Assembly (NCBI GenBank): GCA_959347345.1 | Contig: OY365738.1 | Location: 992,001-1,056,000, forward strand | Origin: an uncultured Amylibacter sp. | GTDB taxonomy: Bacteria > Pseudomonadota > Alphaproteobacteria > Rhodobacterales > Rhodobacteraceae | Length of the DNA: 64,000 bases | Reading direction: 5' to 3' | In this document: positions 48,424-56,547 of the stretch, piece after piece | How positions within the stretch are numbered: the first letter of the stretch is position 1 | Layout: every line of letters starts with the position of its first letter | Notes under the pieces: generated by a model | The model's input: the letters and a program-made list of their open reading frames with translations, nothing else | Database searches by the model: none | Told to the model about the DNA's origin: nothing | Made by a program: the position numbers and the translations under genes

Positions 48424-48455
48424 AATGACTCCACTATTCGCTTGGTGGTCGGGCG
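47840..48455 (-). repeat. Junction and N-terminal repeat, copy in lipoprotein 3
   Basis: Third, more diverged copy, offset 4300 bp from lipoprotein 4's. The 12-bp repeat region is replaced by CCCAAATCCGCA units encoding GADLGA. Confidence 0.75.
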
Positions 48456-51400
48456 ATAAACCCGCCAGCATAGCCGTGCACCCCGCCAATATCGCTGATA
48501 AACATGCCGACCACGCCCCCTTGCCCTATCAAACCCTGAACCGTCCCTTCACGCTCTACCGTGGGGGAGGTTTTGTATGTAACATCGCCCTCTACCAACC
48601 CATTATCATCAAACCATGATTGAAATATAAAAGTTTTTCCCCCGCCCAAATCGTATTCCCCAGAAACCGTTCTGCCGGTAAAACCGATATGCAAGCTGAT
48701 ATCCATCGGCTCTGATAAATTTGTCGCGTGAAGAACGCCTGACCAATGAGCACCTTGCGTCCCGCCCACCTCATACGGGGGAAAGGGCGCACCCAAATTC
48801 ACGCCAGAAAACAACCCCGCGTAATAACGAGTCGTGCCAGCAGAGGGTGTGTAATGAAAAAAGCCAACGCCATTGGCACTATCGCGCCGCTTGCTGCCTG
48901 CCAGATTGCTGCCACCCGCCCCGTTACGCAGGTTCAAAGTATGGACGGTTGACAACTCACCCGCCCCATCGCGTAAATCACTGACATCCAACCCATCTTC
49001 CGTTCCAAGCAGAAATGTATTGCCTGTATCCGCCATCACGGTCGCCGTCGCGGGTGGAGACTCCAGCCCCTGTATCCAACGGGCGGTGGTTACACGGGCA
49101 TTAACCTCGGCACAAAGGGAATGGGTTTCATTGCTCGCACTTGCGCAAAACGCAATACGTTCGGCCTGTATTGGAATATAAGTATCAGCGCTGCAACTGT
49201 CCGCAAACGGGTTTTGAATACAAGCGACATCGCCACAAACCGTATCCAGAGCATTATCGCCCTTTGCACACCACGCAAGGCGCAGCCCTCGCGCGTGATT
49301 ATAACCAATGCCACAGCCATTTTGAAAAGGCAGTCTAATGCATGGCTCGCTTGCGACCGCATTACCGCAATAAGGTTTTCTTGAATTATTGCCATAGATG
49401 CAATAATTGAACGTGTGATTATTGCAAAGCGGGTTTGCCGCGTTTGCCGATTGCGTGCAAAAGCTCTGCCGATTGGCACGTTGGGTGTCAAAATCAATGC
49501 CACACCCCGCGCCGTATGGGTTGGCAAGACAGGGGATTTGCTGGACTGCACCCGCGCAAGAGGCATCAAACGCGTTGTTATCCAGTCTGCAAAAGTTTTT
49601 ACGATCGCCCCGCTTGGTATCAAATCGCGCCCCGCAATGGGGGGCAAAGGGTTCGGTATTGCAAGTCGCGGTAATCGCGGATGTGCAAATCGCGGTTTCC
49701 ACATTGGCGGGTTTAATACAAAACGCCGTGCGGCTGGTACGGGCATTTGTATAGCTGCCAGTACAGGTATCGGCAAAAGGGTTTTCAATACAGGGAGCCT
49801 GCGCAATCGCCCCCGCGCAAGTCTGACTGGCGGCATTGCCATCAAGTTTGCAAAAGGCTTCACGTTCGCTGCGCGTATTATCAAACAGCGTCCCGCAATA
49901 GGGGGTAAAAGGCTCTATCGGGCAAATGGCATCAAACGCGGGTTGGCAAATCGCGTTACTCACATTGATGGGTTTAATGCAAAACGCGATGCGTTCAACC
50001 CGATTCGGATCAAATTCCGCCCCGCAATAGGAGGCAAAAGGGGTCGCCATGCAAGAGGCATTAACCGCGGGTTGGCAAAATGGGGCTACAACATACTCGC
50101 CCACCGTGCAAAATGCTATGCGAAGGGTGCGGGCTGTGTTATAGTCATCACCGCAAGCCGCCCCAAAGGGATTTTTAATACAGGCATCAAACGCAACCGC
50201 CCCCGTACAGGCAGGGTCATCAAACGCGTTGTTAGCAATTTGGCAAAACTCCCTGCGTTCCGCCCGATTATCATCAAACCGTGCACCGCAATGGGCGGCA
50301 AAGGGCTCATCGGTGCATAAAAACATAATGGTTCTTGTGCAAATCGAGGATTCCGCGTTTTCAATTTGGATGCAAAACTCCGCACGGCTGGCGTTTGCCT
50401 GTTTATCAATGGGGCAACCGAATACAGACGGCTCTGCAACACACAGATTATCCGCAATCAAGCCCGCGCAAGCCGTATCGGCCGCGTTGCCTCCACGTGT
50501 GCAAAACCGCAATAAAAACCCCGCACAAACGGCATCCCCAGTGTTGGCGGGTTCAAAACAATGTCCTTTGCGCTCCATCCGTGCATCCGCGTAATCCGTG
50601 CCACAATCCAAATCCCACGGAGTCAACACGCATGAATCGTGCAAAACCGCGCCCGTGCAAAGCGGGCTGGTGATATTATCGGCTCTGCTGCAAAAATCCG
50701 CACGATGCGTACGGGCAAGGGCGTAATCCGCCCCGCAATCCAGCCCAAAGGGGTTTTCAATACACGGATATTGGGCAATAGCCCCCGCACAGGTTTGCCC
50801 GCCAGCGTTACCGTCAAGGGTGCAAAATGTGCTATGCAAGGCAAGCCGTTCCTTGGAACTGCCACAATCGGCTATGAGCGGGTCGGCTTCGCAAATCCCT
50901 TGGATGAGAGTCGCACAAAGCGAATGCTCGCCATTCCCCGCAGTTGTGCAGAAATCTCGGCGGTGGGTTTGGGCGAATTCATCATCGCAATCGGTGGCAA
51001 ACGGATCAAGCAAACACGGCTGGGCGGTGGTTGCACCCGTGCATAATTCGCCTGTGACATTATCCCCTTGCGCACAAAACGCGGTGCGCTCCAATCGGAT
51101 GGGTTCGTATTTATCGCCACACTCCGCCCCAAACGGCGCAGCTATACAGGGATGTTTTTCAATGGTATTTTTGCATAAGACATTATCAAAATTATCCCGC
51201 GTTGTGCAGAACGCGAACAACCGCCCTTGGGTAGTCGTTAGGAAGGCATCACCACAGGCTAAATTAAACGGGTCATCCCCGCATAAATGATTGAGCGCGA
51301 TAGAGCACCGCGTGTCCTTATTCACATCCGTCGCACAGGCGGCAATCAGGGTTTCACGGTTTTGGGCGTATTCTTCCCCGCACTCTTCGGCGAATGGGTT

Positions 51401-51526
51401 GGCATAGCATTGGGCGGTGGCGAGGGCAATCCCCCCACCGCTAAACCCATCACCGCAGGCGGTCAGGATAAACAGCCCGCTCAGCAGTGCCAAAACCGCG
51501 CGAAACGGTGGTGTATAATTGGTCAT
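48434..51526 (-). CDS. Cysteine-repeat lipoprotein 2 (1030 residues, one domain)
   Basis: The start at 51526 has GAGGA eight bases upstream. The signal ends LTAC with lipidated Cys24. About seventeen four-cysteine modules in one uninterrupted run (residues about 40-800) make a long rod-like array, followed by a single C-terminal beta-rich domain (about 806-1030) ending GYAGGFIARPPSE. This has the highest module-to-domain ratio in the array and suggests the modules act as a stalk or a multivalent surface. The last domain resembles those ending lipoproteins 4 and 5. Confidence 0.83.
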   Translation of the reverse strand: MTNYTPPFRAVLALLSGLFILTACGDGFSGGGIALATAQCYANPFAEECGEEYAQNRETLIAACATDVNKDTRCSIALNHLCGDDPFNLACGDAFLTTTQGRLFAFCTTRDNFDNVLCKNTIEKHPCIAAPFGAECGDKYEPIRLERTAFCAQGDNVTGELCTGATTAQPCLLDPFATDCDDEFAQTHRRDFCTTAGNGEHSLCATLIQGICEADPLIADCGSSKERLALHSTFCTLDGNAGGQTCAGAIAQYPCIENPFGLDCGADYALARTHRADFCSRADNITSPLCTGAVLHDSCVLTPWDLDCGTDYADARMERKGHCFEPANTGDAVCAGFLLRFCTRGGNAADTACAGLIADNLCVAEPSVFGCPIDKQANASRAEFCIQIENAESSICTRTIMFLCTDEPFAAHCGARFDDNRAERREFCQIANNAFDDPACTGAVAFDACIKNPFGAACGDDYNTARTLRIAFCTVGEYVVAPFCQPAVNASCMATPFASYCGAEFDPNRVERIAFCIKPINVSNAICQPAFDAICPIEPFTPYCGTLFDNTRSEREAFCKLDGNAASQTCAGAIAQAPCIENPFADTCTGSYTNARTSRTAFCIKPANVETAICTSAITATCNTEPFAPHCGARFDTKRGDRKNFCRLDNNAFDASCAGAVQQIPCLANPYGAGCGIDFDTQRANRQSFCTQSANAANPLCNNHTFNYCIYGNNSRKPYCGNAVASEPCIRLPFQNGCGIGYNHARGLRLAWCAKGDNALDTVCGDVACIQNPFADSCSADTYIPIQAERIAFCASASNETHSLCAEVNARVTTARWIQGLESPPATATVMADTGNTFLLGTEDGLDVSDLRDGAGELSTVHTLNLRNGAGGSNLAGSKRRDSANGVGFFHYTPSAGTTRYYAGLFSGVNLGAPFPPYEVGGTQGAHWSGVLHATNLSEPMDISLHIGFTGRTVSGEYDLGGGKTFIFQSWFDDNGLVEGDVTYKTSPTVEREGTVQGLIGQGGVVGMFISDIGGVHGYAGGFIARPPSE

Positions 51527-51551
51527 GATAATCCTCATATTCTTACATTAT

Positions 51552-51647
51552 TTACCAGATATACGTATCTTCAATACAGCCAGTCACGGCAAAAACAGCA
51601 ATACTCAGGGTCAGCACCAGAACGGCACGGGGGGTTAGGTTTTTCAT
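51552..51647 (-). CDS. Minimal lipoprotein of 31 residues
   Basis: A small gene between two large lipoprotein genes, with an ideal AAGGAG seven bases before the ATG. It encodes MKNLTPRAVLVLTLSIAVFA followed by the lipobox VTGC at residues 22-25, leaving only CIEDTYIW as the mature lipopeptide. The size is that of entericidin-like small lipoproteins, but the sequence is not recognisably one. It lies in line with the operon, 33 bp after the gene for lipoprotein 1 and 25 bp before lipoprotein 2. It could be a regulator or accessory of the array, or a lysis/entericidin-type peptide. Confidence 0.72.
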   Translation of the reverse strand: MKNLTPRAVLVLTLSIAVFAVTGCIEDTYIW

Positions 51648-51679
51648 ATCAAGTCTCCTTATTTATATGATGGTTGGGG

Positions 51680-53299
51680 TTAATCTTGGGTATCTGGGTT
51701 AAGGGCGATAAAACCTCCGCCAAAGCCGTACCGAATGTTTGGGTTGCTAATAAACGCGCCGATTGCTCCGTGTTGCCCGATAAGCCCGTGGAGCCGCCCT
51801 GTTTTCACACCCGTTGGTGTCGCGGTTTCATCACCATCGGCGAACTTGCCCGCGATAACTGTGCCATCCATGACTCCCAGTGCGTCATAGCTGCCTTGCA
51901 CCTGATAATAGGTGGCAAAATCGGGGTGCTGGGCGGTATAATCGGTCGGCACAAAGGCACGAGCCGTTCGGTTTGCCAAATCAAGGTAAAGCGTGAAATC
52001 CACCGCAGTGGCGTGATAGGCATAATACCCCCTTGCGCTGAACACCCCGTCCCATTCGGCGGTTGTGGCGGCATCTTGGACGGGCAAAGGCAAGGGGTCG
52101 CCCAAATCCGTATCGGCAAAAATCCCCGCGTAATAAGTGAATCGGTCGCTATCCGCGTGGCTTAACCCGCCAAAGGCGACACCATTGGTGGCATCCCCGT
52201 TAAAATCGCGAGTCCCATCGCCGTTTTTTAGATTCAATGTATAAATCCGCGCCTTCGCGTGCCCCTGTTTCCTAACATCGCCCAGATTCAACCCGTCCGC
52301 CGTGCCTTGTAAGAATTGGCTTTGCAGGTGGTTCGGGCTGGCTAGGGCTGGTGGGGTTTTATCAAACCCTTGCAGAAGACTGGCAGTGGTCGGGCGGGTC
52401 AGCACGGTATCCGCGCAGAGCGTGTGTGTGGCGTTATCCTTCACCCCACAAAACACCATACGGCTGGTGCGGGCGAGGGTGTTGTTACAACCGCTGGCAA
52501 ACGGGTCAAGCACGCAAGCATCCCGCACAATCACCCCCGTGCAAATGCTATCGCTGGCGTTACCGCCAAGGGCGCAAAACTCCGCACGGTTATCGCGGGC
52601 ATCGGCATATTTATCCCCGCAAAGGGGGGCGAAAGGCTCTGCCACGCAGGGGTCGCGGATAATCGCACTGGCGCAAATATCATTGGCAGCGTTGCCATCC
52701 GTTTGACAGAAAACGGTGCGGTCGCGCCGTGCGGTATCAAAGTGATAATCGCAAATCGGGGCAAACGGGTCTCGGGCGCAAATATCGGTGGTAATGTCGG
52801 TGCAATAGGCGTTTGCATTGTTCCCGCCCAAGGCACAAAAGTCGGCTCTGCGTGTGCGGGCGGCGGCGTAAATATCCCGGCAGTCCTGCTGATATGGGTT
52901 TGTAATACAGGGATAGAGGGCTAACAAATTGGGGCAGTTCGGGTTGGTGCCCGCGCCTATTGTGCAGGTTTCAATCAGCAAATCACGGCGGTCTTGGAAA
53001 TCCGCCCCGCAAGCTGGGTTAAACGGATCATCGGTGCACATGTGTTTAATGGCGGTGGCGCAGAGCTCGCTGGTGGCGTTGTCGTTGGCGGTGCAAAAGG
53101 TTATGAAATCTTGGCGAGCATCGGCGAATTCTTCGCCACAGGTGCTGAGGAACGGATCAAGCACGCAGACCGCCAATAGCGGGGAGTCGCCATCGCCTCC
53201 AAACTGTTTGTTTATGGCGGTAAAGCCGTCCTGTGTGCAGGCGGATAGGGCGAATAATAACGCGGTTAATGCGGTTAGGAATGTGCGGTGGGGTGTCAT
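51680..53299 (-). CDS. Cysteine-repeat lipoprotein 1 (539 residues), first gene of the array
   Basis: First gene of the operon. The signal peptide ends LSAC with lipidated Cys21. Exactly six four-cysteine modules (CVLDPF, CTDDPF, CITNPY, CARDPF, CVAEPF, CVLDPF) span residues about 44-320. One beta-rich domain follows, with TYYAGIFADTDLGDPL, AEWDGVF, the strand-turn YHATAVDFTLYLDLANRTAR and LHGLIGQHGAIGAFISNPN, then YGFGGGFIALNP. It is the simplest complete member and so the clearest template for the family. The ribosome binding site is weak. The 289 bp upstream, shared with the divergent RACo-like gene, should contain the operon promoter. Confidence 0.83.
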   Translation of the reverse strand: MTPHRTFLTALTALLFALSACTQDGFTAINKQFGGDGDSPLLAVCVLDPFLSTCGEEFADARQDFITFCTANDNATSELCATAIKHMCTDDPFNPACGADFQDRRDLLIETCTIGAGTNPNCPNLLALYPCITNPYQQDCRDIYAAARTRRADFCALGGNNANAYCTDITTDICARDPFAPICDYHFDTARRDRTVFCQTDGNAANDICASAIIRDPCVAEPFAPLCGDKYADARDNRAEFCALGGNASDSICTGVIVRDACVLDPFASGCNNTLARTSRMVFCGVKDNATHTLCADTVLTRPTTASLLQGFDKTPPALASPNHLQSQFLQGTADGLNLGDVRKQGHAKARIYTLNLKNGDGTRDFNGDATNGVAFGGLSHADSDRFTYYAGIFADTDLGDPLPLPVQDAATTAEWDGVFSARGYYAYHATAVDFTLYLDLANRTARAFVPTDYTAQHPDFATYYQVQGSYDALGVMDGTVIAGKFADGDETATPTGVKTGRLHGLIGQHGAIGAFISNPNIRYGFGGGFIALNPDTQD

Positions 53300-53518
53300 T
53301 GTCTGGTCTCTAGGGGATTCGCTGTGTGTGGGTTTATCTGGTTTTCACCAATTTAACCCATTGGAGTGCGATTTCAAAACGAATTAAATTGGCGTTTAGC
53401 CATAAATATATGACAAATTTAGCGATTAATTATTAGGGATTAGAGATGAGTAAGTCCGCCCTTCACCGACTAAAACCATTAATCGCTCATCCTTCATCGT
53501 TAATCGTTAAAAAACCAC

Positions 53519-53546
53519 TTGATTCTTTTCAAAATAAAATGATAAA
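53519..53546 (+). promoter_or_regulatory. Possible promoter of the RACo-like gene
   Basis: TTGATT (53519-53524) with GATAAA (53541-53546) 16 bp further on, 43 bp before the start at 53589. The rest of 53300-53588 has heptanucleotide-like units (TTAATCGTTAA at 53490-53510) and no other gene. Confidence 0.4.
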
Positions 53547-53588
53547 GAACCTCAAACTTCATCCACCCGACCACAAGGACACCCTTCC

Positions 53589-55634
53589 ATGCCACCCACC
53601 GACCCGCTCATCATCTTCACACCCTCTGGCAAACGCGGCCATTTCCCCAAAGGCACACCCGTCCTCAGCGCGGCACGGCAACTTGGCGTTGATATTGATT
53701 CGGTTTGCGGAGGACGCGGAATATGCTCAAAATGCCAAATCACACCCTCCTACGGTGATTTCGCCAAATTCGGCGTTAATGTCAGCGAAACCGCTCTGTC
53801 CGATTGGAACGAGGTGGAAGACCGCTATCACCAAAAGCGCGGGTTAAAGAAAGGTCGCCGTTTGGGTTGCCAAGCCAAAATCCAAGGCGATGTTATCATT
53901 GATGTCCCGCCCGAAAGCCAAGTCCATAAACAGGTCGTTCGCAAACGCGCCGAAACCCGTGATATTTTCATAAACCCCTCCATCAAACTGTTTTATTTGG
54001 AGGTTCAAGAGCCAGATATGCACGACCCATCAGGGGATTTTGAACGGCTCTGCATGGCTATGAAAGCGCAATGGAAGATTGATAATCTAACCGCACCCTT
54101 GTCCATTATGAAGGAATTGCAACCCGCCTTGCGCAAGGGCAACTGGAAGGTTACCATCGCGGTTTATCTGGGTAATGCGAACCATCCCGCCGAAATCCTG
54201 CAAATCTGGCCTGGGTATTATGATGGGGCGTTTTATGGGGTGGCGGTAGACCTCGGTTCTACCACCATCGCTGCCCATCTGTGCAATTTGCAAACGGGCG
54301 AAGTCGTTGCTTCCAACGGTATTATGAACCCGCAAATCCGCTTTGGTGAGGATTTGATGAGCCGTGTTTCCTATTCCATGATGAACGCCAGTGGCGCGGA
54401 TGAGATGACAAAAGCCGTGCGCGAAGGCATTTGCGCCCTTTTCACCCAGATTTGCAGTGAGGCGGAGATTGACAAAGACCTTGTCATGGATGTCACCTTT
54501 GTTTGCAACCCTGTGATGCATCATTTGCTGCTAGGGATTGACCCGCTTGCCTTGGGGCAAGCGCCGTTTGCCTTGGCGACTTCGGATAGTTTATCCCTGC
54601 TGGGTGTGGATTTGGAATTGAATATCCATCCGCGAGCCCATGTCTATATCCTGCCGTGTATCGCGGGGCATGTTGGCGCGGATGCGGCGGCGGTTGTGCT
54701 ATCGGAAAGCCCGAATACGTCTGAGGATTTGGTTCTGGTCGTGGATGTCGGCACGAATGCCGAGATTCTGCTGGGCAATAAAGACCGCCTGCTGGCGTGT
54801 TCCTCGCCCACTGGTCCTGCTTTTGAAGGGGCGCAGATTTCCAGCGGACAACGCGCCGCCCCTGGTGCGATTGAACACGCGCGGATTGACCCCAAAACCA
54901 AAGAAGTGCGGTTTAGCGTGATTGGTAGCGAGCTCTGGTCGAATCACGCGGATTTTGCCAAATCCACGTTGGACAGTGGGATTACGGGGATTTGTGGCTC
55001 TGGTATTATTGAATTAATTGCCGAAATGCGTATTGCTGGGCTGGTCGATAGCGCAGGGCTGATTGGCGGACCCGAACAAACTGGGACGGAGCGGTGTTTT
55101 CTGGACGGGCGGACGTATTCGTATTTGGTTTATGATGGGACAGAATCAGGGGGACCTAAAATCAGCGTGACGAACGGTGATATTCGCGCGATTCAAATGG
55201 CAAAATCCGCCTTGTATTCTGGGGCGAGGTTGCTGATGGATAAGCTAGGCGTGGATACCGTGGATAGAGTCGTTCTGGCGGGGGCTTTCGGGGCGCATAT
55301 CAGCCCGAAACACGCGATGGTACTGGGGATGATTCCCGATTGCGTGCTGGAAAAGGTGACTTCGGCAGGGAATGCTGCGGGGACGGGTGCGCGGATTGCT
55401 CTTTTGAACAAGGACTCACGGGCAGAGATTGAACGGATAGTGGGTGAGATTGATAAGATAGAAACCGCGATAGAGCCGCGATTTCAGGAGCATTTCGTTA
55501 ATGCTTCCGCGATACCGAATTCTGTTGATGGGTTTGCGATTTTGCGTGGGATTGTGGATTTGCCGGATATTAGTTTTAATGCCGATGCCCGTGCCGAACG
55601 CGGTGGTGGGCGTGGGCGGCGTAGGGCGCGGTAA
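53589..55634 (+). CDS. RACo-like [2Fe-2S] ATP-dependent corrinoid activator
   Basis: A 681-residue cytoplasmic protein of the RACo type, which reductively reactivates cobalt in corrinoid methyltransferase proteins using ATP. The N-terminal ferredoxin domain has Cys40, Cys46, Cys49 (CGGRGICSKC) and Cys94. A linker follows, then an actin-like ASKHA part (AVDLGSTTIAAHLCN; LVLVVDVGTNAEILLGN) and the C-terminal domain with VVLAGAFGAHISPKHAMVLG. The tail is Arg/Gly-rich (RGGGRGRRRAR). The start has AAGGA upstream. No corrinoid methyltransferase or corrinoid protein lies in the window. Divergent from the lipoprotein operon and upstream of tRNA-Gly. Confidence 0.85.
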   Translation: MPPTDPLIIFTPSGKRGHFPKGTPVLSAARQLGVDIDSVCGGRGICSKCQITPSYGDFAKFGVNVSETALSDWNEVEDRYHQKRGLKKGRRLGCQAKIQGDVIIDVPPESQVHKQVVRKRAETRDIFINPSIKLFYLEVQEPDMHDPSGDFERLCMAMKAQWKIDNLTAPLSIMKELQPALRKGNWKVTIAVYLGNANHPAEILQIWPGYYDGAFYGVAVDLGSTTIAAHLCNLQTGEVVASNGIMNPQIRFGEDLMSRVSYSMMNASGADEMTKAVREGICALFTQICSEAEIDKDLVMDVTFVCNPVMHHLLLGIDPLALGQAPFALATSDSLSLLGVDLELNIHPRAHVYILPCIAGHVGADAAAVVLSESPNTSEDLVLVVDVGTNAEILLGNKDRLLACSSPTGPAFEGAQISSGQRAAPGAIEHARIDPKTKEVRFSVIGSELWSNHADFAKSTLDSGITGICGSGIIELIAEMRIAGLVDSAGLIGGPEQTGTERCFLDGRTYSYLVYDGTESGGPKISVTNGDIRAIQMAKSALYSGARLLMDKLGVDTVDRVVLAGAFGAHISPKHAMVLGMIPDCVLEKVTSAGNAAGTGARIALLNKDSRAEIERIVGEIDKIETAIEPRFQEHFVNASAIPNSVDGFAILRGIVDLPDISFNADARAERGGGRGRRRAR

Positions 55635-55676
55635 GGGGTTGCAAAGGGGAGCGTGTTGCGGTATAACGCGACCCGT

Positions 55677-55750
55677 GCGGGTATGGTGAAAAGGTATCAC
55701 GCGAGCTTCCCAAGCTTAAGTTACGGGTTCAATTCCCGTTACCCGCTCCA
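55677..55750 (+). tRNA. tRNA-Gly (anticodon CCC)
   Basis: A full cloverleaf: acceptor GCGGGTA/TACCCGC, D-stem GTGA/TCAC with loop AAAGGTA, anticodon stem CGAGC/GCTTA (first pair mismatched, C-A) with loop TTCCCAA, variable AGTT, T-stem ACGGG/CCCGT with loop TTCAATT, discriminator T and an encoded CCA. The anticodon CCC reads GGG codons. It follows the RACo-like gene by 42 bp. Confidence 0.92.
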
Positions 55751-55808
55751 TAAAACAGGGTTTTTTGCAATTTTTTTGCAGTTTCCCCCAAATAAACACA
55801 AAAACCCC

Positions 55809-55837
55809 TTGCATTCCCCCCCCAAACCCCCTATATT
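55809..55837 (+). promoter_or_regulatory. Promoter of DUF4760 unit 1
   Basis: TTGCAT (55809-55814) and TATATT (55832-55837), spacer 17 bp and C-rich. Unit 2 has the same boxes and spacing at 56430-56458. Confidence 0.75.
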
Positions 55838-55858
55838 AAAAATACGAAAGGGTTAATT

Positions 55859-55900
55859 ATGACTATCACAACTATTCTTTTATCCGAAGGCTGGGATTAA
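55859..55900 (+). CDS. Leader peptide of unit 1 (13 residues)
   Basis: MTITTILLSEGWD, with AAAGGG eight bases upstream (55848-55853, start at 55859). The paralogous unit at 56481 encodes MTTTTIISFGDWD, so the frame, length, Thr/Ile-rich start and Trp-Asp end are conserved. It ends just before a hairpin covering the next Shine-Dalgarno. A role in translational control of the downstream membrane gene is inferred. Confidence 0.6.
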   Translation: MTITTILLSEGWD

Positions 55901-55906
55901 ACCATG

Positions 55907-55924
55907 CCCCCTAACATCTGGGGG
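55907..55924 (+). promoter_or_regulatory. Hairpin over the Shine-Dalgarno of the unit 1 membrane gene
   Basis: CCCCC (55907-55911) can pair with GGGGG (55920-55924), which is the likely ribosome binding site for the UUG start at 55933. Translation of the leader peptide up to 55900 would place a ribosome next to this hairpin. Confidence 0.5.
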
Positions 55925-55932
55925 AATTTGAT

Positions 55933-56424
55933 TTGACCGCCTTGTTTTATTGCCTTTCGGCAATATCCACCTATCTATTTACCACATCCAATGGGGTGAT
56001 TATTCTGTCTGCCACTTCGGCGGTTATTATATCTTTGATAGCGATTCGCGAAAACCGTAAAATTATTAAAAACCGTGAAACGATTGCGATGATGCAGGAT
56101 ATTCTTTGGGATAAGGATTATATTGACGCACGGGATATTTTTATCAAAGCGCGACAGGCGGGGATTACTCAATTTATCGGTCAGCCTGATACCGATGAAT
56201 TCAAAGCCATCAATAAAATCATGAATCATTATGAGCTGTTGGCGATTGGCATAAAACGCAAGATTTTGTCCGAGGATATTTTCAAAGAATTCACCAAATC
56301 ACGGCTTGTGGCGGATTGGCAGGAATCAAAGGGATTTGTGGAGGCCTTACGGCTGGAAAGCAAAAATGACAATATTTTCTGTGAATTTGAAAATTTAGCG
56401 GAAAATTGGCAAGAACAGCAATAA
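55933..56424 (+). CDS. DUF4760-like membrane protein, unit 1
   Basis: A 163-residue protein starting at UUG (55933) behind GGGGG. Two N-terminal hydrophobic segments (ALFYCLSAISTYLFTTS, then VIILSATSAVIISLIAI) anchor it in the inner membrane. The soluble part (RNRETIAMMQDILWDKDYID, then INKIMNHYELLAIGIKRKIL, then FTKSRLVADWQESKGFV) resembles the DUF4760 family: an RET motif, NHYE-LAIG and a D-W pair. A close paralog is at 56700-57155. Function unknown. An internal Met start would lose the first membrane segment, but UUG is supported by conservation of the following LFYCL in unit 2. Confidence 0.75.
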   Translation: MTALFYCLSAISTYLFTTSNGVIILSATSAVIISLIAIRENRKIIKNRETIAMMQDILWDKDYIDARDIFIKARQAGITQFIGQPDTDEFKAINKIMNHYELLAIGIKRKILSEDIFKEFTKSRLVADWQESKGFVEALRLESKNDNIFCEFENLAENWQEQQ

Positions 56425-56429
56425 ACCCC

Positions 56430-56458
56430 TTGCATTCCACCCCAATCCCCCCTATATT
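56430..56458 (+). promoter_or_regulatory. Promoter of DUF4760 unit 2
   Basis: TTGCAT (56430-56435) and TATATT (56453-56458) with a 17-bp spacer. The whole stretch from the -35 to the leader peptide is homologous to unit 1. Confidence 0.75.
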
Positions 56459-56480
56459 AGAAATTATGAAAGGGTTAATT

Positions 56481-56522
56481 ATGACTACCACGACTATCAT
56501 TTCATTCGGCGACTGGGATTAA
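56481..56522 (+). CDS. Leader peptide of unit 2 (13 residues)
   Basis: MTTTTIISFGDWD with AAAGGG eight bases upstream. Compared with unit 1, synonymous and conservative changes keep the frame, which supports translation. Confidence 0.6.
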   Translation: MTTTTIISFGDWD

Positions 56523-56524
56523 AT

Positions 56525-56540
56525 CCTAACCCATAGGGGG
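56525..56540 (+). promoter_or_regulatory. Hairpin next to the Shine-Dalgarno of unit 2
   Basis: CCTA (56525-56528) can pair with TAGG (56534-56537), which partly masks the GGGGG ribosome binding site (56536-56540) of the UUG-started gene at 56548. It is weaker than the unit 1 hairpin. Confidence 0.4.
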
Positions 56541-56547
56541 ATGTCCT

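Noticed and set aside
35764..51290. Many long open frames on the plus strand opposite the lipoprotein genes, up to 449 codons (41364-42713)
   Set aside because: They mirror the repeated, stop-poor minus-strand genes, lack ribosome sites and have low-complexity Arg/Ile-rich translations.
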